A DNA stretch of 64,000 nucleotides. It comes from Algorimicrobium algoritergicola. GTDB taxonomy: Bacteria > Bacteroidota > Bacteroidia > Flavobacteriales > Flavobacteriaceae. This document shows, in pieces, positions 55,236 through 63,537 of this stretch (positions are counted from its first letter, which is position 1; each line of letters starts with the position of its first letter). The notes under the pieces were generated by a model that was not told the DNA's origin, made no database searches, and saw only the letters and a program-made list of their open reading frames with translations. Location: positions 124,001 through 188,000 of the forward strand of contig NZ_VSKL01000004.1 in the NCBI RefSeq assembly GCF_008086165.1, read 5' to 3'. The position numbers and the translations under genes were made by a program.

Positions 55236-55685
55236 ATGCAAGCACTCAATTTTCCGAAGTTTTCGTTTCGTTTCAAAAATAGCGAAAATAAAGTATCTAT
55301 ATTCGATCCTATTCGGAAAAAATTTGTGATTTTACAACCTGAAGAATGGGTTCGTCAGCATTGCTTGCAAGTTTTAATGCAGGAAAAAAACTATCCTAAA
55401 TCGCTTATAAACGTTGAAAAGGAATTGCGTGTCAACGATTTAAAGAAACGTTATGATATTGTCGTTTATAATTCTGATGGTACCATTCACCTAATTGTTG
55501 AATGTAAAGCGCCAAGCATTCCTATTAATCAAAGTACATTTGACCAAATTGCACAATATAACTTAACCCTAAACGCTACCTATTTAATGGTAACAAATGG
55601 TTTAAATCATTATTATTGCCAAATGGATTTAGAAGCGGAATGCTACACATTTTTAAAAGATATTCCTGATTATAAGAGAGATTAA
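55236..55685 (+). CDS. Type I restriction R-subunit N-terminal-like protein (PD-(D/E)XK fold)
   Basis: A 149-residue protein with the HsdR_N/nuclease fold: YDIVVYNSDGTIHLIVECKAP holds Asp, then Glu-Cys-Lys, the PD-(D/E)-x-K core. It is much shorter than an HsdR subunit (about 1000 residues) and no helicase or methylase genes are nearby, so it is a stand-alone nuclease-fold protein, widely kept next to holA in Bacteroidota. Start: the ATG at 55236 (MQALNFPKFSF), with a GTG 3 codons upstream possible. It is followed directly by a glycosyltransferase gene 4 bases on. Substrate unknown. Confidence 0.82.
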   Translation: MQALNFPKFSFRFKNSENKVSIFDPIRKKFVILQPEEWVRQHCLQVLMQEKNYPKSLINVEKELRVNDLKKRYDIVVYNSDGTIHLIVECKAPSIPINQSTFDQIAQYNLTLNATYLMVTNGLNHYYCQMDLEAECYTFLKDIPDYKRD

Positions 55686-55689
55686 TACT

Positions 55690-56670
55690 ATGAAAATAGC
55701 CGTTGTTATATTGAATTGGAATGGACAAAAACTTTTAGAGCAGTTTTTGCCTGCCGTTATGGCTTTTTCTGAAGAAGCTACCATTTATGTTGCCGATAAT
55801 GCATCAACCGATGATTCTGTCCATTATATAAAGGAGAACTTTCCAGAAATCACCATTATTGAAAATTCTGAAAATGGTGGTTATGCAAAAGGCTATAATG
55901 ATGCTTTAATACAGGTTGAGGAAGACATCTATTGTTTGTTGAATTCAGATGTGGAGGTAACAGAAAATTGGCTAAAACCTATTCTAACTGAATTTGTAAA
56001 CAACTCCGAAACAGCAATCATTCAACCAAAAATTTTAGATTATAAAAACAAAGCTTATTTTGAATATGCTGGAGCAGCTGGCGGATTTATAGATAAATAT
56101 GGATATCCATTTTGTCGTGGACGTGTTTTTAATGCTATTGAAAAAGATAATAAGCAATACAATGACAAAGCGGACATATTTTGGGCGTCAGGAGCCTGTT
56201 TCTTTATCCGAAAATCAGTTTTTAAAACGTTAGGAGGTTTTGATGAATCGTTTTTTGCCCACATGGAAGAGATTGATTTATGTTGGCGCGCTTTCAATCA
56301 AGATTTAAAAACGGTTTATATTGGAAAATCAACTGTGTTTCATGTTGGAGGTGCTACGTTAAAAAACACCAACCCCAAAAAAACCTATTTAAACTTTAGG
56401 AATAGTTTATTTACACTCACAAAAAATGCGTCTGGTAATTTATTCTTACTAATTTTCACACGTCTTTTATTAGATGGTGTTGCTAGTGTTATGTTTCTAT
56501 TCACGTTTAAGTTTCAGCACATTTTAGCTGTCCTAAAAGCCCATTTAAGCTTTTATAAAAACCTTCCAACCTTATTGAAAAAGCGACACGTGCTAAATCA
56601 GAAAACAGGTTATTTTAAAACCAAATCTATTGTTTGGGATTATCATATTAAAGGTTTGTATCGTTCTTAA
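55690..56670 (+). CDS. Family 2 glycosyltransferase
   Basis: A 326-residue GT2 enzyme of the rhamnosyltransferase-like type. It starts MKIAVVILNWNGQKLLEQF with the nucleotide-binding strand, then VADNASTDDSV (about 35-45), the DxD-like metal site CLLNSDVEVTENW (near 80), and the acceptor region HMEEIDLCWRAF (near 195-206), where the general base resides. A hydrophobic segment near residues 255-280 could anchor it to the membrane. It would add a sugar to a cell-surface glycan or lipid carrier. It lies 4 bases after the HsdR_N-like gene and so shares its transcript. Confidence 0.92.
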   Translation: MKIAVVILNWNGQKLLEQFLPAVMAFSEEATIYVADNASTDDSVHYIKENFPEITIIENSENGGYAKGYNDALIQVEEDIYCLLNSDVEVTENWLKPILTEFVNNSETAIIQPKILDYKNKAYFEYAGAAGGFIDKYGYPFCRGRVFNAIEKDNKQYNDKADIFWASGACFFIRKSVFKTLGGFDESFFAHMEEIDLCWRAFNQDLKTVYIGKSTVFHVGGATLKNTNPKKTYLNFRNSLFTLTKNASGNLFLLIFTRLLLDGVASVMFLFTFKFQHILAVLKAHLSFYKNLPTLLKKRHVLNQKTGYFKTKSIVWDYHIKGLYRS

Positions 56671-56861
56671 AAATGAACCTTATTTTATAGAGCACATTTC
56701 TTATTCAAATAAGTTAAAAATAATTCTTTTTTTAATTTATTATACTGAAAACTAATTGTTTATAAATTTGTTAAAGTTTTTGTTAATAGGTACCAAATGA
56801 ACTAATCTTTTGTATAATTTTGGTATGTTAACAAATAACATCTAAAATCACATTAAGTATT

Positions 56862-57701
56862 ATGAAAAAACTAATTTTATTGAGTATTTCTGCAATGTTC
56901 ATCTTGAGTTCATGCGTTTCCAAGAAGGAATATGCAGCTCTTGAAGCGAAGCAAAAAGAAACACAAGATTTATTAAATACAGCGACGATAAAATTAAACT
57001 CCTGCTTAACTAAAGCACAAGGTTTAGAAGATCGTATTGCTGATTTAAAACGATCCAACGACAACCTAATTACAAGTAATGAGTCTTTAACCATGCTAAC
57101 AACGAAAGGTGCTAGTAATGTTGAAAAATCATTAGAGAGTTTAAAAGAAAAAGACTTAAGAATTGGTCGTTTACAAGATGCTGTTAGTAAAAAAGACAGT
57201 GTTATGTTAGCGCTTGTAACAAGTTTGAAAAAAGAAGTTGGTATCAACGATCCAGACATTGAAATAAATGTTGAGAAAGGTGTGGTATTTATTTCTATTG
57301 CTGATAAAGTGTTATTCCAAAGTGGAAGCTATAGTGTAACAACTAGAGCTAAAGAAATTCTTGGAAAAGTGGCAACTGTTGTGAAAGCGAAACCTACATT
57401 TGAATGTATGGTTGAAGCACATACAGACCCAGTTCCTTATAACAAACCACCATTAATTGACAACTGGGATTTAAGTGTTAAACGTGCAACATCTGTTGTT
57501 CGTGTATTAGAAGATTTAGGTGTAGCACCTAAACAACTTATTGCAGCTGGACGTGGTGAATTTCAACCTTTAGTTGATAATGATACTGCTGAAAACAGAG
57601 CTAAAAACAGACGTACAAGAATCATTGTTTTACCAAAAATTGATGAATTTTACGACATGATTGATAAGGAAATGAAAAACCTTGAAGCTGACGGTAGATA
57701 A
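56862..57701 (+). CDS. OmpA-family lipoprotein
   Basis: A 279-residue outer-membrane-associated lipoprotein: lipobox SSC near residue 19, a long coiled coil (about 22-110; EYAALEAKQKETQDLL), then an OmpA peptidoglycan-binding domain at about 140-265 with VLFQSGSYSVTTRAKEIL, EAHTDPVPY and NRRTRIIVLP. The domain ties the outer membrane to the cell wall. No beta barrel is present, so it is a Pal-like tether with a coiled-coil stalk. A strong terminator follows at 57722. An ATGTTA/TAACAT inverted repeat lies in its leader at 56825-56841. Confidence 0.94.
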   Translation: MKKLILLSISAMFILSSCVSKKEYAALEAKQKETQDLLNTATIKLNSCLTKAQGLEDRIADLKRSNDNLITSNESLTMLTTKGASNVEKSLESLKEKDLRIGRLQDAVSKKDSVMLALVTSLKKEVGINDPDIEINVEKGVVFISIADKVLFQSGSYSVTTRAKEILGKVATVVKAKPTFECMVEAHTDPVPYNKPPLIDNWDLSVKRATSVVRVLEDLGVAPKQLIAAGRGEFQPLVDNDTAENRAKNRRTRIIVLPKIDEFYDMIDKEMKNLEADGR

Positions 57702-57721
57702 TCGTTAAAGCCTATAAAATT

Positions 57722-57755
57722 AAAAGCCCAATCTTATCGATTGGGCTTTTTTTCT
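57722..57755 (+). terminator. Rho-independent terminator after the OmpA gene
   Basis: A 12-base stem AAAAGCCCAATC/GATTGGGCTTTT around TTATC, followed by T. It lies 20 bases past the stop. Confidence 0.92.
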
Positions 57756-57811
57756 ATCTATAAGTTAAATTGATAGCAGTAAAATTTGAGTATCAAACCT
57801 ATTTAGGCTCA

Positions 57812-58432
57812 TTAAAAAATCTCTAAACTACCTTTTCCTTCTCTAACTATTATTGGTGTGTCTTCAGATAAATCGATAACGGTAGATGCCACATTATCGC
57901 CATAACCAGCATCAATAACCAAATCGACTAAATTTTCCCATTTTTCAAAAATCAATTCGGGATCTGTAGTATATTCCAAAACATCATCTTCATCACGAAT
58001 GGATGTAGAAATAATAGGATTCCCCAATTGCTTCACTATTTCAAGCGCTATATTATTACTCGGCACACGAATACCAACGGTTTTCTTTTTTTTGAAAACA
58101 GATGGAAGCGATTTTGCGCCAGGTAATATAAACGTATACGGCCCAGGAAGCGCCCGTTTTAGAATTTTAAAAGTTGTTGTATCTATTTGCTTAACATAAT
58201 CACTTAAATTACTTAAATCGTGACAAATAAAGGAGAAATTTGATTTTTCTAGCTTTACCCCTTTAATTCTAGCAATTTTCTCCAAAGCTTTTACATTGGT
58301 AATATCACACCCTAATCCATAAACCGTGTCAGTAGGATAAATGATTAAACCGCCTCGCTTTAAAACGTCAACAACGCGCTTAATCTCTTTAGGGTTTGGG
58401 TTTTCTTCGTAAATTCTTATAAATTCAGCCAT
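57812..58432 (-). CDS. Sua5/YciO/YrdC-family protein (threonylcarbamoyl-AMP synthase type)
   Basis: A 206-residue protein with the Sua5/YrdC fold: KEIKRVVDVLKRGGLIIYPT start, then TDTVYGLGCDITN (about 35-47) and the KKKTVGIRVPSN loop, which bind ATP, bicarbonate and threonine. It either makes threonylcarbamoyl-AMP for the t6A37 tRNA modification or is the YciO paralogue; the length near 206 and lack of a C-terminal Sua5 domain fit either TsaC or YciO. Minus strand, between the OmpA gene and the divergent alpha/beta hydrolase gene. Confidence 0.88.
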   Translation of the reverse strand: MAEFIRIYEENPNPKEIKRVVDVLKRGGLIIYPTDTVYGLGCDITNVKALEKIARIKGVKLEKSNFSFICHDLSNLSDYVKQIDTTTFKILKRALPGPYTFILPGAKSLPSVFKKKKTVGIRVPSNNIALEIVKQLGNPIISTSIRDEDDVLEYTTDPELIFEKWENLVDLVIDAGYGDNVASTVIDLSEDTPIIVREGKGSLEIF

Positions 58433-58486
58433 ACTATTGTCGGGGAAATATCGTTAACTTAAGCAAGATACTTAATTCTATTTATT

Positions 58487-59350
58487 ATGAAAACTATTCA
58501 TTCGCTCTTAGTATGTTCATTAACAGTTTTACTTGTATTTTCTTGCGATTCTGATGATGAGGCAACTCAAGGCCCAGATTTAAATGCCAAAGCGTATTAT
58601 GAAAAACTAAATGTTTCGTATGGAAATAGTATCCATCAAAAATTTGATATTTATCTTCCAGCAAACAGAACCCTAGACACCAACGTGATGATTTTGGTAC
58701 ATGGAGGTGGTTGGAGCGCAGGTGACAAAAATGACATGAATGGTTTTAGGGATTACATTAGAAGTGAATTTCCAAACATGGGAATTGTAAATATGAATTA
58801 CCGCTTGGCAGACGCGAACAATCAGCCATACCCTATGCAAATTAATGATATTACTGCTGTAATTAACTACCTAAAGAATCAACGAAATTTTTATGTTATT
58901 GATGATAATTTTGCGTTTATAGGCGTAAGTGCTGGTGCACATTTAGCTTTACTGTGGAGCTATGCGTTTGATACTCACTCTGATATTGATATGGTTTGCA
59001 GTATTGTTGGCCCAACAAATTTAACGGATCCTGCATATTTAAATAATACGAGTCCTGAATTACAAGTCCTTCTGGATCTTTATGGTGTGGATGCGTCTAC
59101 AGAATTTCTAGAAGAAGCAAGCCCATATCATCGTGCCACAGCTTCCGCACCTCCTACCATATTATTTTATGGCGGAATGGATCCACTAATTCCTGTATCA
59201 CAAGGAACGGATATGCATGCGAAGCTGGATAATTTAGGTGTTATAAATGAATTTACACTATACCCAAATGCAGGTCATGGTTGGATTGGTCTTGAATTAT
59301 TAGATTCCACTATTAAACTAAAAGCCTTTATGCAAACACATTTTGATTAG
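58487..59350 (+). CDS. Alpha/beta hydrolase lipoprotein (esterase-like)
   Basis: A 287-residue lipoprotein (lipobox VFSC near residue 20, followed by DSDDE). The hydrolase core shows the oxyanion motif HGGGWSAGDK (about 71-80), the nucleophile GVSAGAH (about 145-151, G-x-S-x-G), an acid in GGMDPLIPVSQG and the final His in NAGHGW. This is the hormone-sensitive-lipase/carboxylesterase type. It probably acts on acetyl or short esters of surface glycans or other envelope substrates, which is unproven. It converges with the helicase gene 5 bases away. Confidence 0.92.
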   Translation: MKTIHSLLVCSLTVLLVFSCDSDDEATQGPDLNAKAYYEKLNVSYGNSIHQKFDIYLPANRTLDTNVMILVHGGGWSAGDKNDMNGFRDYIRSEFPNMGIVNMNYRLADANNQPYPMQINDITAVINYLKNQRNFYVIDDNFAFIGVSAGAHLALLWSYAFDTHSDIDMVCSIVGPTNLTDPAYLNNTSPELQVLLDLYGVDASTEFLEEASPYHRATASAPPTILFYGGMDPLIPVSQGTDMHAKLDNLGVINEFTLYPNAGHGWIGLELLDSTIKLKAFMQTHFD

Positions 59351-59355
59351 CGCGT

Positions 59356-61689
59356 TTAGCCAATCACTTCTAATTTAGCAAAGCGTAATAATAATTTTTT
59401 AACACCACCATTATTGAACTTGATTTCCGCTTTTGTGTCACCTCCTGCGCCTTCAATTTTTAAAACTTCGCCTTTGCCAAAACGCAAATGCTCTACCATA
59501 TTTCCAACGGCTAATTTACCATCAAATAGATTCGTATTGCCTTTAGTTTGACTGACCGGTTTTAAATTTTTAGAAGTCGGTAATTCCTTTTTCACCACTT
59601 TAGAAACGGGTGCACCTTTCTTTTTAAAAGTCGGTTGAACTGGTTTTTTAAAGCGAACTTTATTGGGTTCCGGATCGCCAAAAATATCGGCATCCAGCAT
59701 CGGGTTAAAACGGCGTTCTTCAATAGGTGTAATAATATCTAAATACTGCTCGTCTATTTCTTCAATAAAGCGACTTGGATCTGAATCAATCAGTTTTCCC
59801 CAACGGTAACGCGATAAGGCATAGGTTAAATAAGCTTGTTTTTCAGCTCGCGTTAAGGCCACATAAAACAAACGACGCTCCTCCTCCAACTCACTTCTAG
59901 TTCCCATACTCATAGCTGACGGAAACAAATCTTCCTCCAAACCAACAATATAAACATACGGAAATTCCAAACCTTTTGCCAAGTGAATGGTCATTAATGC
60001 TACGTGATCGGCATCGCCTTTATCTGCATCTAAATCGGTAGCCAGAGCCACATCTTCTAAAAATTCTGCTAATGAAGCCGTAGCATCTACAATTTCCTTT
60101 TGCCCTTCAACGAAATCTTTAATACCGTTTAAAAGCTCTTCAATATTTTCCATTTTAGCAACACCTTCTGGCGTGCTATCTTTATTCAATTCTCTAATTA
60201 AGCCACTGGCTTTCGCAACATGATCAGCCAATTCAAAAGCATTTGCTGATTGATTCATCACTTGAAAACTTTCAATAAGTGTGGTAAAATCCCGCAATTT
60301 ATTACGTGCTCCCGAGTTGATATTCACATCTACTTTATCAATGTTTTGAAGGACTTCAAATATAGTTTTACCATAACCGTTTGCGGCTACAATCAATCTA
60401 TCCATAGTTGTTTGCCCAATACCACGAGCCGGATAATTAATAACACGCTTTAAAGCTTCCTCATCAGCTGGGTTAATAATTAAACGTAAGTAAGACAGGA
60501 CATCCTTAATTTCCTTTCGCTGATAAAATGATAAACCACCATAAATACGATACGGAATGTCACGTTTTCTCAACGCATCTTCAATAGAACGCGACTGTGC
60601 GTTGGTTCTATATAACACAGCAAAATCGCTGTTCAATAATTGATTTTGCATTTTGTTTTCAAAAATAGAACTCGCAACAAAACGCCCTTCATCACCATCG
60701 GTTAACGAACGGTTGACTTTTATTTTAGCACCTTCATCATTGGCCGTCCAAACAATTTTATCAAGCTTGGTTTGGTTTTTATCGATGATGGAATTGGCTG
60801 CATTTACAATATTTTTTGTAGAACGGTAATTCTGCTCCAAACGAAAGAGTTTCACATCGTCATAATCCTTTTGGAAGTTCAGAATATTATTAATGTTTGC
60901 ACCACGGAAGGCATAAATACTTTGGGCATCATCACCTACCACACAGATGTTCTGAAACCGATCTGATAAGGCACGAACAATTAAATACTGCGAATGGTTG
61001 GTATCCTGGTACTCATCCACCAGGATATAGCGGAATTTATCCTGATATTTTGCTAATACTTCGGGGAAACGCGTTAGCAATTCGTTGGTTTTCAATAATA
61101 AATCATCAAAATCCATAACACCTGCTTTAAAACAGCGTTCCACATAGTTTTTATAAATATCGCCTAATCGTGGACGTCGTGCCATTTTATCAGCTTCCAT
61201 TAATTCAGGATTCTGAAAATAGGCTTTTACGGTAATTAAACTGTTTTTGTAAGAAGAAATTCGGGAGCGAATCTGTTTGGTTTTATAGATTTCCTTATCC
61301 AGATTCATCTCTTTAATTATAGATGCAATCAATCTATCTGAATCTTGCGTATCATAAATAGTGAAGTTACTTGGATAGCCTAATTTATCAGCTTCAAAGC
61401 GTAAAATTTTAGCAAAAACCGAGTGAAAGGTTCCCATCCAAAGGTTTTTCGCTTCACTTTCTCCTACAATAGTTGCAATACGCTCTTTCATTTCACGTGC
61501 TGCTTTATTGGTAAATGTTAATGATAGGATATTAAAGGCATCCACACCTTGACTCATTAGGTATGCAATACGATAGGTTAACACACGCGTTTTGCCAGAA
61601 CCAGCGCCTGCAATAACAATCATCGGTCCATCTTTCTGCAATGTTGGCGCGAGTTGCGCTTCATTTAACTGGCTTAAATACTTCTCCAA
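59356..61689 (-). CDS. UvrD/PcrA-type DNA helicase
   Basis: A 777-residue superfamily 1A helicase for DNA repair and replication-fork maintenance. Motifs are complete: Q-motif LNEAQLAP, Walker A AGAGSGKTR (about 27-35), DEYQDTN (about 221-227), SIYAFRGA, QNYRS, LMTIHLAKGLEFPYV and YVALTRAEK. A C-terminal Lys-rich linker is followed by a Tudor-like module (GNMVEHLRFGKGEVLKIEG). The start is TTG at 61689: the family start MEKYLSQLNEAQL lies there and no in-frame ATG precedes it after the stop at 61726-61728. Confidence 0.93.
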   Translation of the reverse strand: MEKYLSQLNEAQLAPTLQKDGPMIVIAGAGSGKTRVLTYRIAYLMSQGVDAFNILSLTFTNKAAREMKERIATIVGESEAKNLWMGTFHSVFAKILRFEADKLGYPSNFTIYDTQDSDRLIASIIKEMNLDKEIYKTKQIRSRISSYKNSLITVKAYFQNPELMEADKMARRPRLGDIYKNYVERCFKAGVMDFDDLLLKTNELLTRFPEVLAKYQDKFRYILVDEYQDTNHSQYLIVRALSDRFQNICVVGDDAQSIYAFRGANINNILNFQKDYDDVKLFRLEQNYRSTKNIVNAANSIIDKNQTKLDKIVWTANDEGAKIKVNRSLTDGDEGRFVASSIFENKMQNQLLNSDFAVLYRTNAQSRSIEDALRKRDIPYRIYGGLSFYQRKEIKDVLSYLRLIINPADEEALKRVINYPARGIGQTTMDRLIVAANGYGKTIFEVLQNIDKVDVNINSGARNKLRDFTTLIESFQVMNQSANAFELADHVAKASGLIRELNKDSTPEGVAKMENIEELLNGIKDFVEGQKEIVDATASLAEFLEDVALATDLDADKGDADHVALMTIHLAKGLEFPYVYIVGLEEDLFPSAMSMGTRSELEEERRLFYVALTRAEKQAYLTYALSRYRWGKLIDSDPSRFIEEIDEQYLDIITPIEERRFNPMLDADIFGDPEPNKVRFKKPVQPTFKKKGAPVSKVVKKELPTSKNLKPVSQTKGNTNLFDGKLAVGNMVEHLRFGKGEVLKIEGAGGDTKAEIKFNNGGVKKLLLRFAKLEVIG

Positions 61690-61790
61690 ACTTCTATAAT
61701 TTTTAAAGTGTGAAATTAACCATTGTTAGCCGTTTAGGCCGTCAGAATTATGAATAATTATAAACAATTTATTATGTAAAATTGAGAAGC

Positions 61791-62165
61791 CTACTCAAAC
61801 GTCATAGCTTTGAGTAAACCAGCTCGTGTATTAATCCAGATATAATTGAAAACCGATTGGTTTTTGCTTCTTTCTATTCCTTGTTTGGTAACTTCTTTAA
61901 ATTGAGATTCGCGATTATTACTATTTTTAGAAACAAAAATGTTTACCACATCTGATAAAAACGTATTCTTTTCTTTACCACCTTCTCGCAGTACAACAAC
62001 ATCAAAATTTTGATATTTTGTTTTGAAATCAATTTGTGAGAGATTGTCATTACCATCAATAGTTAGATAGGTTTTTTCTAATTCACCTTCCAAACGCACA
62101 TTTAAATTGGGCTGTAAAAATTTATTTAAATAGGAGGCTTTTAAATTTAAAATGTTTTTTAACAT
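61791..62165 (-). CDS. Duplicated C-terminal fragment of the AsmA-like gene at the right edge
   Basis: A 124-residue frame whose residues 11-124 are nearly identical to the last 115 residues of the protein at 63538-64000. The DNA match (61794-62141 with 63541-63888) is gap-free, about 348 bases, with roughly 8-10 differences. The first ten residues (MLKNILNLKA) are not from the parent and give the fragment its own start. It lacks a signal peptide and the larger part of the parent, so it is probably a non-functional duplicate, though the frame is intact. A separate small protein cannot be excluded. Confidence 0.7.
   Translation of the reverse strand: MLKNILNLKASYLNKFLQPNLNVRLEGELEKTYLTIDGNDNLSQIDFKTKYQNFDVVVLREGGKEKNTFLSDVVNIFVSKNSNNRESQFKEVTKQGIERSKNQSVFNYIWINTRAGLLKAMTFE
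61794..62141. repeat. Direct repeat copy 1 (3' end of AsmA-like gene)
   Basis: Matches 63541-63888 without gaps at an offset of 1747 bases, about 97% identical by eye. Together the copies flank the TlpA-like gene. Confidence 0.9.
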
Positions 62166-62185
62166 AATGTAAAAATTTATAAAAT

Positions 62186-62355
62186 TATATTTGCCGTGGA
62201 CATTTTAAGACACTCACGGTTTGTGTCTATTGCTCGCGAGAGAATACTTTAAAATAATTGAATTCAAATTTCCATTAGCATTTAATTAATTCCTTTTAAA
62301 TTAAGCTAGCGCTTACTTACCAATTTTTATTTATACTACCATTAGAAAGTAATCA
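62186..62355. other. Intergenic stretch with plus-strand promoter-like box and short hairpin
   Basis: TATATTTG (62186-62193, plus strand) is followed by AGACAC/GTGTCT arms (62208-62213 and 62223-62228), with no plus-strand gene within reach. It may be a small RNA or debris of the duplication; the sequence does not decide. Confidence 0.35.
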
Positions 62356-63465
62356 CTAATTCAATACTGATTTTTTGTTAAAAGGTTTTGAACTTTGCTG
62401 CGTCGATTCTTCAAGGATATTCTTCAAATCTTCCATGCTAATATCAACTGCTATAATAACACCATTTTCATCAAATAAAACATTGGAAGGTAAAAACGTA
62501 ATGTTATAACTCGCTCCAATTTTACTCATCATACCATCAAGTTCAACAACGTTATCCCATTCTAACTTATCGTCTTCCAATGCAGAAATCCATTTTTCAT
62601 AATTCGTATCGAAAGAAACACCTAACACTTTAAAATTTTTATCTTGATAGGATTTATAAATATCAGATAATACAACATTTTGCTTTCTACAAGGCGCACA
62701 CCAACTTGCCCAGAAGTCTATTAACAACATGGATCCCCTATAATCAGTAGTGTTAATTGTTATAGCATCCTTATTTGGCAATTTAAAATCAATAATAGTA
62801 TTACCTACATGTATTTCCCTTAAAGGCTCAATGATTCTGCGGATATATTCCATACTAAATTTGGATGGATTCAAACTATCTAAATTTTTATATAAAATTT
62901 TTACTTGTTTAATATCTATAGTAGAATCATTTACAAATTCACTAACTAAATCTGCACTATAATGATGTTTAGGATATAGTTTTGTAATACTGTCAATTTT
63001 TAAAAACAGCTTAGACCGCCATTCTTTTGTATCCGAATACTTCGTTTTAAATACTTCGAAATCGGTTTGCATTAAATTTGTTTTTGTACCACTAATGTCA
63101 TTTACTTTAATAAAATTAACATCGTAGCCTTTATATTCCCTTTGATCCACATTAATATCCATATCTATTGAAGTGTTTTCCAAATAAAAAGGTGCATCCA
63201 TTGATGAAATAGGTCCGAAAGTTAAATTTGCTGCAATAGGATATTCAGCTTTACCTTTAAAGTAAAAGGTTTTACTGGTCACTAATGAGCTATCACTTTT
63301 ACTGCCGTATTTTAAATAGATATAACCAGGTAAATCGTTATTGACTGTTCCTTTTAATTCAAAGAAATCTTGTTTTTCATTGCTTTTACAACTAGAAACC
63401 ATGAATCCAATTATGATTCCTAATGAATATAGGAAGGTGGTTTTAATTTTTGGGGATATTTTCAT
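62356..63465 (-). CDS. TlpA-type thioredoxin lipoprotein (second copy)
   Basis: A 369-residue envelope lipoprotein: a lipobox VSSC near residue 26, a DUF4369-like beta domain (about 34-115; FELKGTVNNDLPGYIYLK), a helical middle, and a TlpA thioredoxin domain at about 225-350 with the active site WCAPC near residue 258 and the cis-Pro loop FLPSNV. It resembles the gene at 30370-31497 in layout but is clearly diverged. It lies between two direct copies of another gene's 3' end, so the locus seems rearranged. Its likely role is disulfide reduction in the envelope. Confidence 0.9.
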   Translation of the reverse strand: MKISPKIKTTFLYSLGIIIGFMVSSCKSNEKQDFFELKGTVNNDLPGYIYLKYGSKSDSSLVTSKTFYFKGKAEYPIAANLTFGPISSMDAPFYLENTSIDMDINVDQREYKGYDVNFIKVNDISGTKTNLMQTDFEVFKTKYSDTKEWRSKLFLKIDSITKLYPKHHYSADLVSEFVNDSTIDIKQVKILYKNLDSLNPSKFSMEYIRRIIEPLREIHVGNTIIDFKLPNKDAITINTTDYRGSMLLIDFWASWCAPCRKQNVVLSDIYKSYQDKNFKVLGVSFDTNYEKWISALEDDKLEWDNVVELDGMMSKIGASYNITFLPSNVLFDENGVIIAVDISMEDLKNILEESTQQSSKPFNKKSVLN

Positions 63466-63537
63466 AGGTCTTGTCTAAGGTTAGTTTTTTGAGTATTTTA
63501 ATCTATAGATTTAATAAGTTAATTCTTATTTGGAAAA

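Noticed and set aside
55236..55685. Remnant type I restriction system
   Set aside because: The stand-alone HsdR_N-like protein is complete in itself and sits in a usual holA neighbourhood; no methylase or specificity genes or fragments are seen.
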